NCBI RefSeq assembly: GCF_006385875.1
Contig: NZ_VFSU01000022.1
Coordinates: 1-64,000 of the forward strand
Reading direction: 5' to 3'
DNA length: 64,000 nucleotides
Origin: Sandaracinobacter neustonicus
GTDB lineage: Bacteria; Pseudomonadota; Alphaproteobacteria; Sphingomonadales; Sphingomonadaceae
Under the pieces are notes generated by a model, which was not told the origin of the DNA, made no database searches, and worked only from the letters and a program-made list of their open reading frames with translations. Shown here in pieces: positions 7,771 through 17,069 of this stretch. Position numbers and translations under genes: made by a program. Numbering within the stretch: the stretch's first letter is position 1; every line of letters begins with the position of its first letter.

Positions 7771-9062
7771 ACGAAGGCAGACCCATCCAGCGAGTAAGCA
7801 ATGTCCCGGCCTTCCGGCGCGCCCAGCATCGGATGCTGTTCGCCGCGATGTTCTGTTATCTGTTTTTCTACACGGGCCGCCAGACGTTCGGTTTCGCGAT
7901 TCCCGGCATTCAGGCGGAGTTCGGCGTTTCGAAGGAAGCGCTAGGCTGGGTCAGTGCCGCCCTGCTATGGTGCTACGCCATCGGTCAGGCGATCAACGGC
8001 AACATGGCGGACAAATTCGGCGGACGCCGCGTCATGAGCGCGGGCGCGATCCTTTCCTGCCTGGCGAACTGGGCGGTCAGTTTTTCAACCTCCATCTTCA
8101 GTCTCGGCACGCTGTGGGGTGTGAACGGACTCTTCCAGTCGATGGGCTGGGCACCGGGCAGCCGGCTTCTGTCCAACTGGTTCGGGCGGCATGAACGCGG
8201 CATGGTGTTCGGCTGGTATGTGTTCGCGGCCGGCATGGCGTCGGTCCTCTCATTCGTGACCTCGATCATCGTCGTACATAGTCTGAGTCTGGACTGGCGA
8301 TGGATCTTCCGCCTGCCGGTGATCCTCATGCTCGTCGGAGGCGTGATCTTCTATCTGGTGGCGCGGGAGACGCCCGAGGAGATGGGCTTCCAGTCACCGC
8401 ATGACGATATCTCGCCGGAAGACGCCGATCCGGTCGCCGGCGCCGTCGGGGACGAGACAAGCCGGGTGCGTTACAGGGCTGTGCTGTCAAACTGGCGGCT
8501 CATCCTGGCTAGCCTGGCCATCGGTTTCCAGAACAGCGCACGCTACGGGCTACTCGTCTGGGTCCCGGTTCATTTTCTGGGTGACGGAAGCGGACCGGAA
8601 TCCTCTACTTCAATCATCGCCCCTGAATGGATCAGTATCGCGCTCCCGCTCGGCATGGCGATCGGCGCGGCCACGAATGGGTGGGTGTCCGACAACATCT
8701 TTGGTTCGAAGCGCTATGTCGCCATCGTCCTCTACATGGTGCTGGCGGCCATGACCTCGCTCATCATGTTCACCATCCCGGCAAGCGATATCTATCTCGG
8801 GATCGCCACATTGTTTCTCTGCGGCTTTTTTGTCTACGGTCCGCAGTCGTCCTTCTGGGCCTTGTGCCCCGATCTTGTCGGGCACAGGCGGGCCGGTACA
8901 GCGATCGGCGTCATGAACTTCTTCGCCTATTTGTTCGCAGGTCTCGGTGAACCCCTGATCGGTCGCTTCATGGATGCCCATGACAATACATCACTGGTGT
9001 TCCTGATCGTTGCCGGCGCCAGCGCGGCCAGTGCATCATTGGCCTTGTTTATCCGCCGTTAG
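7767..9062 (+). CDS. MFS transporter, organophosphate:phosphate antiporter (OPA) family
   Basis: Inner-membrane transporter with about 12 hydrophobic helices, 431 residues. OPA-family marks include FFYTGRQTFGFAIPGIQAEFG near the N-terminus, GNMADKFGGRR (motif A) and GLFQSMGWAPGSRLLSNWFG followed by ERGMVFGWYVFAAG, the signature loop of GlpT/UhpT/PgtP-like carriers. It starts with GTG overlapping the dehydrogenase stop (GTGA). As the third gene of the phnX operon it is the likely uptake system for the phosphonate, a sugar-phosphate-like anion, possibly in exchange for phosphate released by PhnX. No ABC phosphonate importer (PhnCDE) is seen. Substrate is inferred from context. Confidence 0.85.
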   Translation: MNEGRPIQRVSNVPAFRRAQHRMLFAAMFCYLFFYTGRQTFGFAIPGIQAEFGVSKEALGWVSAALLWCYAIGQAINGNMADKFGGRRVMSAGAILSCLANWAVSFSTSIFSLGTLWGVNGLFQSMGWAPGSRLLSNWFGRHERGMVFGWYVFAAGMASVLSFVTSIIVVHSLSLDWRWIFRLPVILMLVGGVIFYLVARETPEEMGFQSPHDDISPEDADPVAGAVGDETSRVRYRAVLSNWRLILASLAIGFQNSARYGLLVWVPVHFLGDGSGPESSTSIIAPEWISIALPLGMAIGAATNGWVSDNIFGSKRYVAIVLYMVLAAMTSLIMFTIPASDIYLGIATLFLCGFFVYGPQSSFWALCPDLVGHRRAGTAIGVMNFFAYLFAGLGEPLIGRFMDAHDNTSLVFLIVAGASAASASLALFIRR

Positions 9063-9079
9063 GCGGGCTGCAGAGTGAG

Positions 9080-10030
9080 TTAATCGGTGCCGGCTTCATC
9101 GGGAGGCTGACGGCGTTTCGCAGGCTTTGCCGTGCGCGCTTTAGGCGAGATGGCCATGCCCTTTCGCGGGCCGGTTCGTTGCAAGGCCTCGAAGAAGGCG
9201 GCGATCATCCGGCTGCGTCGCCGCTCACGCAGGCAGCAGACATAGATATGTGTCAGGACTGGCGCGTCGATAATGGGGAGCGGATGCAACAGTTCATCCG
9301 GCACATATTCCGATTCCGAGACAGTACCGACGCCAAGACCGCGAATGACGGCTTCGCGAATGGCCTCCCTGCTGCCGATCTCCATCGCCACACGCGGCTT
9401 TAGGCCTATCGCGACCAGCCCCTCTTCCAGCGCGCGGCGCGTGGTCGAACCGCGCTCACGCATGAGCAGCTTTTCCCTGCCGAGCGCTTCAAGTCCGATA
9501 CTCCTGAGACCCGCCAGCCGGTGATCGCGGTGAACGAAAGCCATGACCGGATAGCTCGCATAATGCTGGACGTGAAACCGGTCATCATCGGTATCCCGCG
9601 CCAGGATGCCGACGTCGCAGCCATAGCTGCCGAGGTCGTGCAGAACAGCTTCGGAATTGCCGAAGGTCATCGCGAGATAGACGTCAGGATAGCGGGTGTT
9701 GAACGCCTCGACGATTTCGATGACATGATAGGGGCTGACGGCGCCGATCTTCAGTTCACCGCTGCGCAGGCCGGCGCTGTCCTTCAGCATCATCGTCGCG
9801 TCGTCTTCCAGATCGACCATCCGGCGCGCGAACTGCAGCAATTCGCTCCCCACCTGCGTCAATTCGATCCTTCGCCCGCGCCGTTCGAAAAGGCGGACGC
9901 CATGCTCCTCCTCCAGCACCTGGATTTGTGAGGTGATCGTCGTCTGGCTCATCCGAAGTGCACGCGCCGCCGCCGTGAACCCATTGTGGCGGGCGACCGC
10001 AATGAAGCTGCGGAGCTGGTTCAGTGTCAC
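9080..10030 (-). CDS. LysR-family transcriptional regulator of the phosphonate block
   Basis: Regulator of 316 residues with an N-terminal winged helix (LNQLRSFIAVARHNGFTAAA, then RALRMSQTTITSQIQVLEEE) and a LysR_substrate periplasmic-binding-like domain from about residue 90 (GELKIGAVSPYHVIEIVEAF ... CDVGILARDTDDDRFHVQHY). The C-terminus is a basic tail (PKARTAKPAKRRQP). It converges on the transporter gene (18-base gap) and diverges from phoD. One copy of the conserved TATCGTT-N13-AAACACG element lies just upstream of its own start and another before phnX. Autoregulation and control of both operons are therefore likely. Relatives are found next to phosphonatase genes; the effector could be the phosphonate itself (inference). 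Confidence 0.88.
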   Translation of the reverse strand: MTLNQLRSFIAVARHNGFTAAARALRMSQTTITSQIQVLEEEHGVRLFERRGRRIELTQVGSELLQFARRMVDLEDDATMMLKDSAGLRSGELKIGAVSPYHVIEIVEAFNTRYPDVYLAMTFGNSEAVLHDLGSYGCDVGILARDTDDDRFHVQHYASYPVMAFVHRDHRLAGLRSIGLEALGREKLLMRERGSTTRRALEEGLVAIGLKPRVAMEIGSREAIREAVIRGLGVGTVSESEYVPDELLHPLPIIDAPVLTHIYVCCLRERRRSRMIAAFFEALQRTGPRKGMAISPKARTAKPAKRRQPPDEAGTD

Positions 10031-10049
10031 TTCGTAAACCCATCGAAAA

Positions 10050-10082
10050 TATCGTTACATATATATATAAAACACGTTTGAA
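10050..10082. promoter_or_regulatory. Predicted LysR operator between lysR and phoD
   Basis: TATCGTT (10050-10056), 13 AT-rich bases, AAACACG (10070-10076), then TTTGAA. It matches the site before phnX in both boxes and in spacing. It sits 20 bases upstream of the lysR start on one side and 133 bases before the phoD start on the other. Confidence 0.65.
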
Positions 10083-10214
10083 TCGCACACAATAGAGTCA
10101 CGCGTGCGGCCTATTGCATCCACGATGAAGGGGCAATGGCAGGGTGAGCGCATCGCGGTCACTGCATTTCGCCCGGACTCAGGGTTCGCAACCAGACCGA
10201 GGGAAAATTTCGCA

Positions 10215-11843
10215 ATGCGCCCGATCAGCCGTCGATCGCTCATCGAAGCCACATTGCTGGGTGCAGGCCTGTCCGCCGTCATGCCCGCCGCCGCCTGGGC
10301 ATGGCCGACACGCGGCTTTACGCATGGCGTCGCCAGTGGCGAGCCGTCCGCAGACGCCGTCACACTCTGGACGCGCTATGTAGGTGCCGATGCGCAGAGC
10401 GTTCGGCTCAGGATCGAAATCGCCGAGGATGAGCGCTTCCAGTCAATCGTAGCGACCAGTGAAGCCGTCGCCGGCCCGGAAACCGACTATTGCGCGCATA
10501 TCCGGGCCGCCGGACTTCGCCCGGGACGCCGCTATCATTATCGCTTCACGACGCCCGGCGGTGAGATGTCGCCGGTCGGTCGGACCAAGACGCTGCCCGC
10601 CGGCCGACTAGCGCGATATCGCATCGCCGTGATGTCCTGTTCGAACATCACCTCCGGTTGGTTCACGGCCTACAGCCATGCCGCCGCGCGCGACGATATC
10701 GACCTGATCGTGCATCTGGGCGACTATATCTACGAATCCCCGACGACGCGCTCGGACGCGCTGGCCGAACTCGCGAAGCAGCGAGATGTCCGGCCGTTTG
10801 GCGAGCTCGAAACACTTGCCGACTATCGGCTGCGCTACGCCAGCTACCGCAACGATCCAGCCCTTCAGGAACTGCATCGTCGCCATCCATGGGTGGTCAT
10901 GTGGGACGATCACGAGACGGCCAACAACAGCTGGACCGGCGGCGCCAGCAATCACAGCGACACGGAGGGACTGTGGGCGCTGCGCGCCGCCGCCGGTGTC
11001 CGTGCCTTCCGCGAATGGCTTCCGGTCAGTGGTGACTATGCCGCCTATCAGCTTGGCGACCTGGCGACCATGTACAGGCTGGAGACCCGCCTGCTGGCCC
11101 GCACCAGGCAACTCGATCCCGAACCGATGCTCCGGCGCGCAGCAAATCCGGAGCAGGCCGTCGCTGATTTCTTGCGAGGGCCGCTGGCCGATCCAGACCG
11201 GCAGCTGCTCGGCCCAACGCAGCTTGCGTGGCTGGCCGACGGCATGAAGGCTTCGGTCGCGACGGGTACGAAATGGCAGTTGCTGGCGCAGCAGGTCATC
11301 ATGGCACCGCTCGTGCTGCCTTCGATTACGTCAGGCTGGCATGCCCCCGGTCTGACACTCGATGCCAAGACAAGCGCCGAGATTGACCTCGCCAATCGAG
11401 TCAGCCGTGCCGGCATGCCCATCAGCATGGATCGCTGGAGTGGTTATCCCGCCGAACGGACGCGCGTGCTGGAGGCCGCGGCGGCTGCCGGCGCCAATCT
11501 CGTCACGCTGAGTGGTGACAGTCACAATGCCTGGGCCAGCGATCTGCGGCTCGGCAGCCAGCCTGCTGGCGTTGAGCTTTGCGTGCAGTCCGTTTCGTCA
11601 CAGGGCATGGAGAAAAACTTCGGCGGCGATCCGGCCAGCATTGCGCGCGATTTCCTGGCGACAAATCCCGACCTGCGTTGGTGCGACACCAGTCGCAGGG
11701 GGTACATGGTCGTCGATCTCACACCCACGAGCCTGTCCTGCGAGTGGCTGTTTTTCCCGTCTCGCCATGAAAATTCACATCGGCTGATCGGCACACACAG
11801 GCTGACATCTGATCTGCGCAGTCATCGGCTGACCGCCGCCTGA
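10215..11843 (+). CDS. PhoD-like alkaline phosphatase/phosphodiesterase, Tat-exported
   Basis: Exported phosphoesterase of about 542 residues in the PhoD family, which cleaves phosphomonoesters or diesters with an Fe/Ca centre. A twin-arginine signal opens the protein (ISRRSLIEATLLGAGLSAVM, cleavage near AAAWA). The PhoD N-terminal domain follows (GFTHGVASGEPSADAVTLWT), then the metallophosphatase core with HLGDYIYE, WDDHETANNSW and LSGDSHNAWASD. The start at 10215 is chosen because the Tat signal begins there and GAGGG precedes it; the frame itself is open from 10104. It leads a run of exported proteins transcribed from the second LysR-type promoter. Probable role: removing phosphate or phosphonate esters in the periplasm. 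Confidence 0.9.
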   Translation: MRPISRRSLIEATLLGAGLSAVMPAAAWAWPTRGFTHGVASGEPSADAVTLWTRYVGADAQSVRLRIEIAEDERFQSIVATSEAVAGPETDYCAHIRAAGLRPGRRYHYRFTTPGGEMSPVGRTKTLPAGRLARYRIAVMSCSNITSGWFTAYSHAAARDDIDLIVHLGDYIYESPTTRSDALAELAKQRDVRPFGELETLADYRLRYASYRNDPALQELHRRHPWVVMWDDHETANNSWTGGASNHSDTEGLWALRAAAGVRAFREWLPVSGDYAAYQLGDLATMYRLETRLLARTRQLDPEPMLRRAANPEQAVADFLRGPLADPDRQLLGPTQLAWLADGMKASVATGTKWQLLAQQVIMAPLVLPSITSGWHAPGLTLDAKTSAEIDLANRVSRAGMPISMDRWSGYPAERTRVLEAAAAAGANLVTLSGDSHNAWASDLRLGSQPAGVELCVQSVSSQGMEKNFGGDPASIARDFLATNPDLRWCDTSRRGYMVVDLTPTSLSCEWLFFPSRHENSHRLIGTHRLTSDLRSHRLTAA

Positions 11844-11894
11844 CCCCGCTTCACATCCATTCACACCTTCAAGCTCTTTTCTGGAGACCAGTTC

Positions 11895-14678
11895 ATGCAT
11901 TCTGCGAACGCTGACAGGCCGGGATACCGGCTGTTGCGCACCACGGCCGTCATTCTTGCGACGACTGTTTCATTGCCAAGTCTCGCGCTTGCAGGCGAAT
12001 TGCGGGGAACCGTGACCAATCCTGCACTTTCACGGCCATTGAGCGGTGCTCGTGTCACGGTCGATGGCATCGCGCAGCCGGTGTGGACCGATGCAGATGG
12101 CCGTTATCGTCTGACGGATATCCCGGCCGGCGAGCATGAACTGCGCATCGAATTGCCCGGCTACACGCCCTTCAGCGCCAGCATCGTCATCCCCGAAACC
12201 GGCGACGTGACGCGCGACGTGGAAATCGCGCTCGCCGGCGGTTCGGAAAGTGAAATCGTCGTTCTCGGGTCGCGGGCCTCGCGGCTGGCCGCCCTTGAGC
12301 GCAAGCGCTCGCTCCCCGTGATCGCCGACGTGGTTGCCGCCGATACGATCGGGCAGCTTCCCGACTATAACACGGCGCAGGCTCTCCAGCGCCTTCCGGG
12401 CATATCCGTCCAGACCGATCAGGGCGAGCCGCGCTATGTGGTGGTGCGCGGCGTCGATCCCAATCTCAATCAGGTGACGGTGGACGGCAATCTCGTCGGC
12501 ATTCCCGAGGCGGAAGGGCGTCGGGTCGCGCTCGACACCATCCCGTCCGATCTTGTCGCCGCTATCGAAGTGGTGAAGGCCGTGACGCCGGACTATGATG
12601 CCAACGCGGTTGGCGGCAGCATCAACATCGTCACGCCCACGGCTTTTGACCGTACCGACGATTTCCTTTTCGCTTCAGCCAAGATCTCTTATTCCGACGC
12701 GGCCGACAAGTTCGGTTATGGCGGCAGTGTGACTTATGGCGCCAAATTCGGTGCTGACGATCAGTTCGGCATCGTCGCGGCGGGCAGCTATTTCAAGCGG
12801 TTCATTCACAGCCAGCTTGCCGGACCGCGCGGCTGGACGGCCTTCGGCCAGGAGATGGCGCCGACCTCGTTCGTGCTTTACGATTATCGCATCATGCGTG
12901 AGCGGATCGGCGGGATCGTCAATCTTGACTGGCGTCCCGACGACGACACCCGTTTCTATCTGCGTACCATTTACAACGAATATACGGATGAGGAGGAGCG
13001 CGACCAGTTCAACTGGGATCTGGCGCGCGGGACGCAGACCTTCCCCGCCGCCGACCAGATCGCCTGGTCTCGTGGACGCGCGACGCGCGAATTCCGCCAG
13101 AACAACCAGACCCAGAAGCTCTACAATATCTCACCGGGCACGGAACTCACGCTGGGCAATGTGCAACTGGACCTCAACTACACCTATGCCCGTGCGCAAG
13201 AGCACACCCCCGTCCGTACCGATATCGAGTTCCGGTCTACCGATACCCTGTCCAGTACGCTTGACCTCACCCAACCGAGCCCGACGTTCGTCACCTATAA
13301 TCCCGCGGCGCTCGATCCCGCAGCATATCCGCTGCGCCGCATCCGCATGCGGAGTGAAGAGATTGACGAAGACCTCCACGCCTTCCGCGCGGACCTTCGC
13401 TATGATATTCCAAATATGGAGGGTAGCTTCCTAAAGTTCGGCGGTAAGTTCACCGATCGCAAGAAGCATCGCGATAATCGCCAGTCACTCGAGACGCCGA
13501 CCACCGCCGTGACCTTCGCCCAGACGGGTGCCTTCACAGCGGACATCCCCTTCTTCGACGGCGTGTATGATTTCGGTCCGGGCATGAACTATCAGGGGGT
13601 CCTCGATTATTTCGCATCCCGCCCCGGCTCGCTGGCACTCGATACGGCTGCGACCGCTATCAACGACCTCAGGCTGGACTATGACATCCATGAGAAGATT
13701 TATGCCGGCTATGGCATGGCAAGCCTGCAGCTTGGCGAACTGACCGTGATCGGCGGCGTGCGCGTGGAAAAGACCGATGGAAGCTATAGCGCCTTCGCGA
13801 TCCGTGACAGCGATGGCGACGGCACGTTGGAGCCATCGGACATCCTGCCGGTCCAGTTCAGCACCAACTACACGGACGTGCTGCCGAGCCTTCATCTCAA
13901 CTATCGGCTCCAGCAGGATTTGCTGGTGCGCGCGGCATGGACGAACACGATCGGCCGCCCCAACTATGATGCACAGGTGCCGACTTTTGAGGAAGAGGAT
14001 GGCTCCGGTACGGCCGGAAATCCGAATCTGCAGCCTTATCGCGCCATGGGCCTCGATCTGTCGCTGGAATATTATCCGGATGCGGACACACTTTTCTCTC
14101 TGGCGGGTTTCTACAAGAAGATCGAAAATCCGATTTTCACGCGGACGATCCAGAATACCAGCTTCGCCGGTGTGCCGCTGCTTACGCTCTCCCAGCCGCA
14201 AAATGCCGACTCCGGCGAGTTGCTTGGTATTGAGGCGGCAATGCAGAAGCGCTTCACTTTCCTGCCCAGGCCGCTCGATGGCCTGGGTCTGTCGGCGAAC
14301 GTGACCTATGTGGACTCCAGCGTCGATGTGCCGGGCCGGGAGACAGAGGATCTGCCCTTTTTCCGTCAGTCCAAATGGCTCTTCAACGCTGCTCTTTTCT
14401 ACGAGAAGGGCCCCTTCGAGGCCCGCGTCGCCGTCACCTATCGCGATGACTATCTGGAAGGCGTCGGGGCAAGCAAGGCAGGGGACACCTATGTGAAAGG
14501 CCGGACTGTCGTCGATGCCCGCGTCTCCTATCGCGTGACGGATCGCATCGAAGTCTTCGCTTCGGGCGCCGATCTGAACAACGCGTCGGTCATCATCTAC
14601 CAGGCCACGCCAAGCCAGCTTGTTACCGATGAAGTCTACTCCTTCACGGCGGATTTCGGGGTCAACATCCGGTTCTGA
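11895..14678 (+). CDS. TonB-dependent outer-membrane receptor
   Basis: Outer-membrane active transporter of 927 residues. A signal peptide (LLRTTAVILATTVSLPSLAL-A) is followed by a carboxypeptidase-regulatory-like beta domain (GELRGTVTNPALSRPLSGAR ... YRLTDIPAGEHELRIELPGY). The plug (IGQLPDYNTAQALQRLPGIS, VVVRGVDPNLNQVTVDGN) and a long barrel ending in aromatic NIRF complete it. GGAG precedes the ATG. The extra N-terminal domain is typical of receptors for organic nutrients rather than siderophores. It lies 52 bases after phoD and about 100 before the GDPD gene. It probably imports the organophosphorus substrate handled by these periplasmic enzymes; the ligand is inferred. Confidence 0.9.
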   Translation: MHSANADRPGYRLLRTTAVILATTVSLPSLALAGELRGTVTNPALSRPLSGARVTVDGIAQPVWTDADGRYRLTDIPAGEHELRIELPGYTPFSASIVIPETGDVTRDVEIALAGGSESEIVVLGSRASRLAALERKRSLPVIADVVAADTIGQLPDYNTAQALQRLPGISVQTDQGEPRYVVVRGVDPNLNQVTVDGNLVGIPEAEGRRVALDTIPSDLVAAIEVVKAVTPDYDANAVGGSINIVTPTAFDRTDDFLFASAKISYSDAADKFGYGGSVTYGAKFGADDQFGIVAAGSYFKRFIHSQLAGPRGWTAFGQEMAPTSFVLYDYRIMRERIGGIVNLDWRPDDDTRFYLRTIYNEYTDEEERDQFNWDLARGTQTFPAADQIAWSRGRATREFRQNNQTQKLYNISPGTELTLGNVQLDLNYTYARAQEHTPVRTDIEFRSTDTLSSTLDLTQPSPTFVTYNPAALDPAAYPLRRIRMRSEEIDEDLHAFRADLRYDIPNMEGSFLKFGGKFTDRKKHRDNRQSLETPTTAVTFAQTGAFTADIPFFDGVYDFGPGMNYQGVLDYFASRPGSLALDTAATAINDLRLDYDIHEKIYAGYGMASLQLGELTVIGGVRVEKTDGSYSAFAIRDSDGDGTLEPSDILPVQFSTNYTDVLPSLHLNYRLQQDLLVRAAWTNTIGRPNYDAQVPTFEEEDGSGTAGNPNLQPYRAMGLDLSLEYYPDADTLFSLAGFYKKIENPIFTRTIQNTSFAGVPLLTLSQPQNADSGELLGIEAAMQKRFTFLPRPLDGLGLSANVTYVDSSVDVPGRETEDLPFFRQSKWLFNAALFYEKGPFEARVAVTYRDDYLEGVGASKAGDTYVKGRTVVDARVSYRVTDRIEVFASGADLNNASVIIYQATPSQLVTDEVYSFTADFGVNIRF

Positions 14679-14779
14679 CCCTCGCCATGTGAACTGCCGC
14701 CCGGCACGCACTGGTTCCATGCAGTACGGCATGTGACCAGCGCGCGTCGGCCAGCCACTTGCTTCTCTGGAGGTTTGCG

Positions 14780-15784
14780 ATGATCCGGACCGGCCATGTC
14801 ACGCGGATCGCTGCCATGTTCTCGCTTGGCATGTGCACCACCCCTTTGCCGGCCGCGCCATCCGGTCATGCCGCCGACTATCCGGACTGGCATGTCGAAC
14901 TTGTTGCCCACCGCGGACGCTCACCGGATCGACCGGAAAACACGCTTGCGGCGTTTCGACAAGCAATCGCTCTGGGCGTGGACATCATAGAGATCGACCT
15001 GCGCATGACGGCAGACGGAGAGATCGTCATCCTGCACGATCCAACGGTCGATCGCACGACCGATGGCACAGGCGATGTCTCGACTCTCACTCTCGACCAG
15101 GTGAAGGCTCTGGATGCGGGCGGCAGGTTTGATGCCCGCTTCGCAGGAGAGCGCATTCCGACCTATGAAGAGGTTCTGGACCTTGTGACGGGAACCAGAG
15201 TGAAGCTGCTGCTCGATATCAAGTTCCAGAATGCTGGAAATATCGAACAGGTGGTCCGTTTGACCGAAGCTCACGGGCGGCAACTGGATGTCGTCGTCGG
15301 CGTTCGCAGCTTTGAACATCTGAGAGAATTTCAAGCTCTCAATCCGAATATTCGGACACTTGGCTTCATAACATCGCCGGATCAGATCGAGGCTTTTGCC
15401 TCAGCTGGCGTGGACATCATCCGGCTGTGGTCCATAACGGAAGCAGATGGTTCGACGACCGCCGCCGCCACGACGACCCGTCCGACCGAGAACTGGATCT
15501 ATGATGATCGGGATTCCCCGGCGTGCAAAGCAGCGGTTGCGCGGCGCCAACATGATTACGAAACCGGTCGCAGGGATGATCCAGGTTCGCGATCATGTCT
15601 GGTGCAGAAGGTTCATGACCTTGGCTTGCCTGTATGGGTGTCCGCGATCGACGCCCCTTATGCGGATCTCGATGAACTCATCCAGTTAAAAGTGAATGGA
15701 ATTCTCACCGATTGGCCGGAAGTAATGAAAATTCTCAGTATTGAAATAGAAAGTTTGAAGCGCACACACACCAGAAGGAGATAG
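14780..15784 (+). CDS. Glycerophosphodiester phosphodiesterase family protein, exported
   Basis: Phosphodiesterase of 334 residues with the GDPD TIM-barrel pattern: catalytic HRG (ELVAHRGRSPDRPENTLAAF), acidic metal ligands IIEIDLRMTADG and ILHDPTVDRTTDGTG, a later KLLLDIK strand and closing DWPEVM. It should split a phosphodiester of an alcohol such as glycerol or, here, perhaps a phosphonate ester. The ATG at 14780 follows GGAGG at good spacing and starts a signal peptide (MIRTGHVTRIAAMFSLGMCT, processing around PAAPSGHA), so the enzyme is periplasmic or secreted. Its place between a TonB receptor and a second phosphoesterase suggests stepwise hydrolysis of an imported ester. Confidence 0.9.
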   Translation: MIRTGHVTRIAAMFSLGMCTTPLPAAPSGHAADYPDWHVELVAHRGRSPDRPENTLAAFRQAIALGVDIIEIDLRMTADGEIVILHDPTVDRTTDGTGDVSTLTLDQVKALDAGGRFDARFAGERIPTYEEVLDLVTGTRVKLLLDIKFQNAGNIEQVVRLTEAHGRQLDVVVGVRSFEHLREFQALNPNIRTLGFITSPDQIEAFASAGVDIIRLWSITEADGSTTAAATTTRPTENWIYDDRDSPACKAAVARRQHDYETGRRDDPGSRSCLVQKVHDLGLPVWVSAIDAPYADLDELIQLKVNGILTDWPEVMKILSIEIESLKRTHTRRR

Positions 15785-15939
15785 TATCTCCCACTATCGA
15801 ATTTTGCCAATCCTCTGGAAGTCCTACCCGAGGATCGACGAATTTCGGTTCGTCCTTCGGCATTTTCTTACCGCGGCTTCAGCCTCAGGTCGAGTGACGT
15901 GCTTCCCTGAAATGTGACCGATTTTGAGGAGAATTGACG

Positions 15940-16974
15940 ATGAGGAAGCTGCTGTCGATCGCAACATTGGCGGTTGTGCTGTGCGCTGGTGTGGAATCTC
16001 AATCCCATGCCCAGGCTCCCGGATTGTACTGGTGCAAAGGGAACACCCATACCCACACGAACAATTCAAGCGATGGCGACAGCAACCCCGATGTTGCCGC
16101 CCGCTGGTATAGAGAGAATGGGTATCAATTTGTATTCATTACCGATCATGACGAATATCTGACCGATGTCGCGCCGTTGAACGCATTGATCGGGAGGCGT
16201 GACTGGTTCCTGATCCTGCCCGGTCAGGAGATCGGAGAAATACTCATTCGCAAGGGTCGGCTTCCGGGCGATCTTCATCTCAACGCGCTGTTTACGAACG
16301 AAGTGATCCGGCCGGCAGCAGGCGGCACGACATTGGGAGATGCCGTCGCTCCAATCCTGGAGCAAGGCGCCCTGGTTCAGATCAATCATCCCGTTTACAA
16401 ATGGTCGCTGAATCCGCCCGATCTTGAGGATGTGCCCGATGGCGCATTGATCGAAGTCTGGAACGGTCTGGACCCAAGCAACAATCTGGGCGGCGATGAC
16501 GGCAACGGCGATGTGAAACCTTCAGCCGAAGGCTATTGGGATTATCTCCTTGGTCGCGGCAAGATTGTATGGGCCGTGGGTGCCGACGATGTGCATATCT
16601 TTCAGGGCAATCATCCCACACCCGGCAGGGCGTGGATCATGGTGCGCGCGCCCGAGCTTACGCCCACTGCTATCAAGACTGCGATGATGAAGGGGGACTT
16701 CTATGCATCGAACGGCGTCGCGCTGAGCGACATCGCCATCGACGCAAACAGCCTGACTGTTACAATCCCGGCGGCCAAAAACGGTCCGCGTTATCTCACG
16801 CGCTTCACCGGACAAGACGGCAAGGTGCTTGCCGAAATCGCTGGTCTCAGACCGAGCTATCGCTTCACCGGCAATGAGGTCTATGTCCGCGCCACCGTCA
16901 CCGACAGCAATGGCAAAAAGGCATGGACCCAGCCCGTTTTTCGCGATGGTCGTGCGCGCAAGGTCCAGCCTTGA
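15940..16974 (+). CDS. PHP-domain phosphoesterase, exported
   Basis: Predicted exported metal-dependent phosphoesterase of 344 residues. After a signal peptide (MRKLLSIATLAVVLCAGVES, cleavage near SHAQA) comes the PHP motif I CKGNTHTHTNNSSDGD and motif II FVFITDHDEY. Later histidines occur in INHPVYKW and AVGADDVHIF, with GRAWIMVRAP near the end. PHP enzymes use a trinuclear metal site to hydrolyse phosphate esters. The ATG at 15940 has GAGGAG at ideal spacing. It lies 155 bases after the GDPD gene, the last member of the exported phosphoester set, with island-end sequence downstream. Substrate unknown; proposed to act on the phosphodiester or its product. Confidence 0.82.
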   Translation: MRKLLSIATLAVVLCAGVESQSHAQAPGLYWCKGNTHTHTNNSSDGDSNPDVAARWYRENGYQFVFITDHDEYLTDVAPLNALIGRRDWFLILPGQEIGEILIRKGRLPGDLHLNALFTNEVIRPAAGGTTLGDAVAPILEQGALVQINHPVYKWSLNPPDLEDVPDGALIEVWNGLDPSNNLGGDDGNGDVKPSAEGYWDYLLGRGKIVWAVGADDVHIFQGNHPTPGRAWIMVRAPELTPTAIKTAMMKGDFYASNGVALSDIAIDANSLTVTIPAAKNGPRYLTRFTGQDGKVLAEIAGLRPSYRFTGNEVYVRATVTDSNGKKAWTQPVFRDGRARKVQP

Positions 16975-17069
16975 CGATGGCCACCACCCGGAGCTGTTGT
17001 TGCGGGCTTATGATGCCATAATAATTCAAATAGTTGGCCAGATATACATCCAAGCTATAGCCCTAATAG

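Noticed and set aside
5807-9062. Classical 2-aminoethylphosphonate operon
   Set aside because: No phnW transaminase, PbfA lyase or ABC importer is present; an alcohol dehydrogenase and an OPA carrier take those places.
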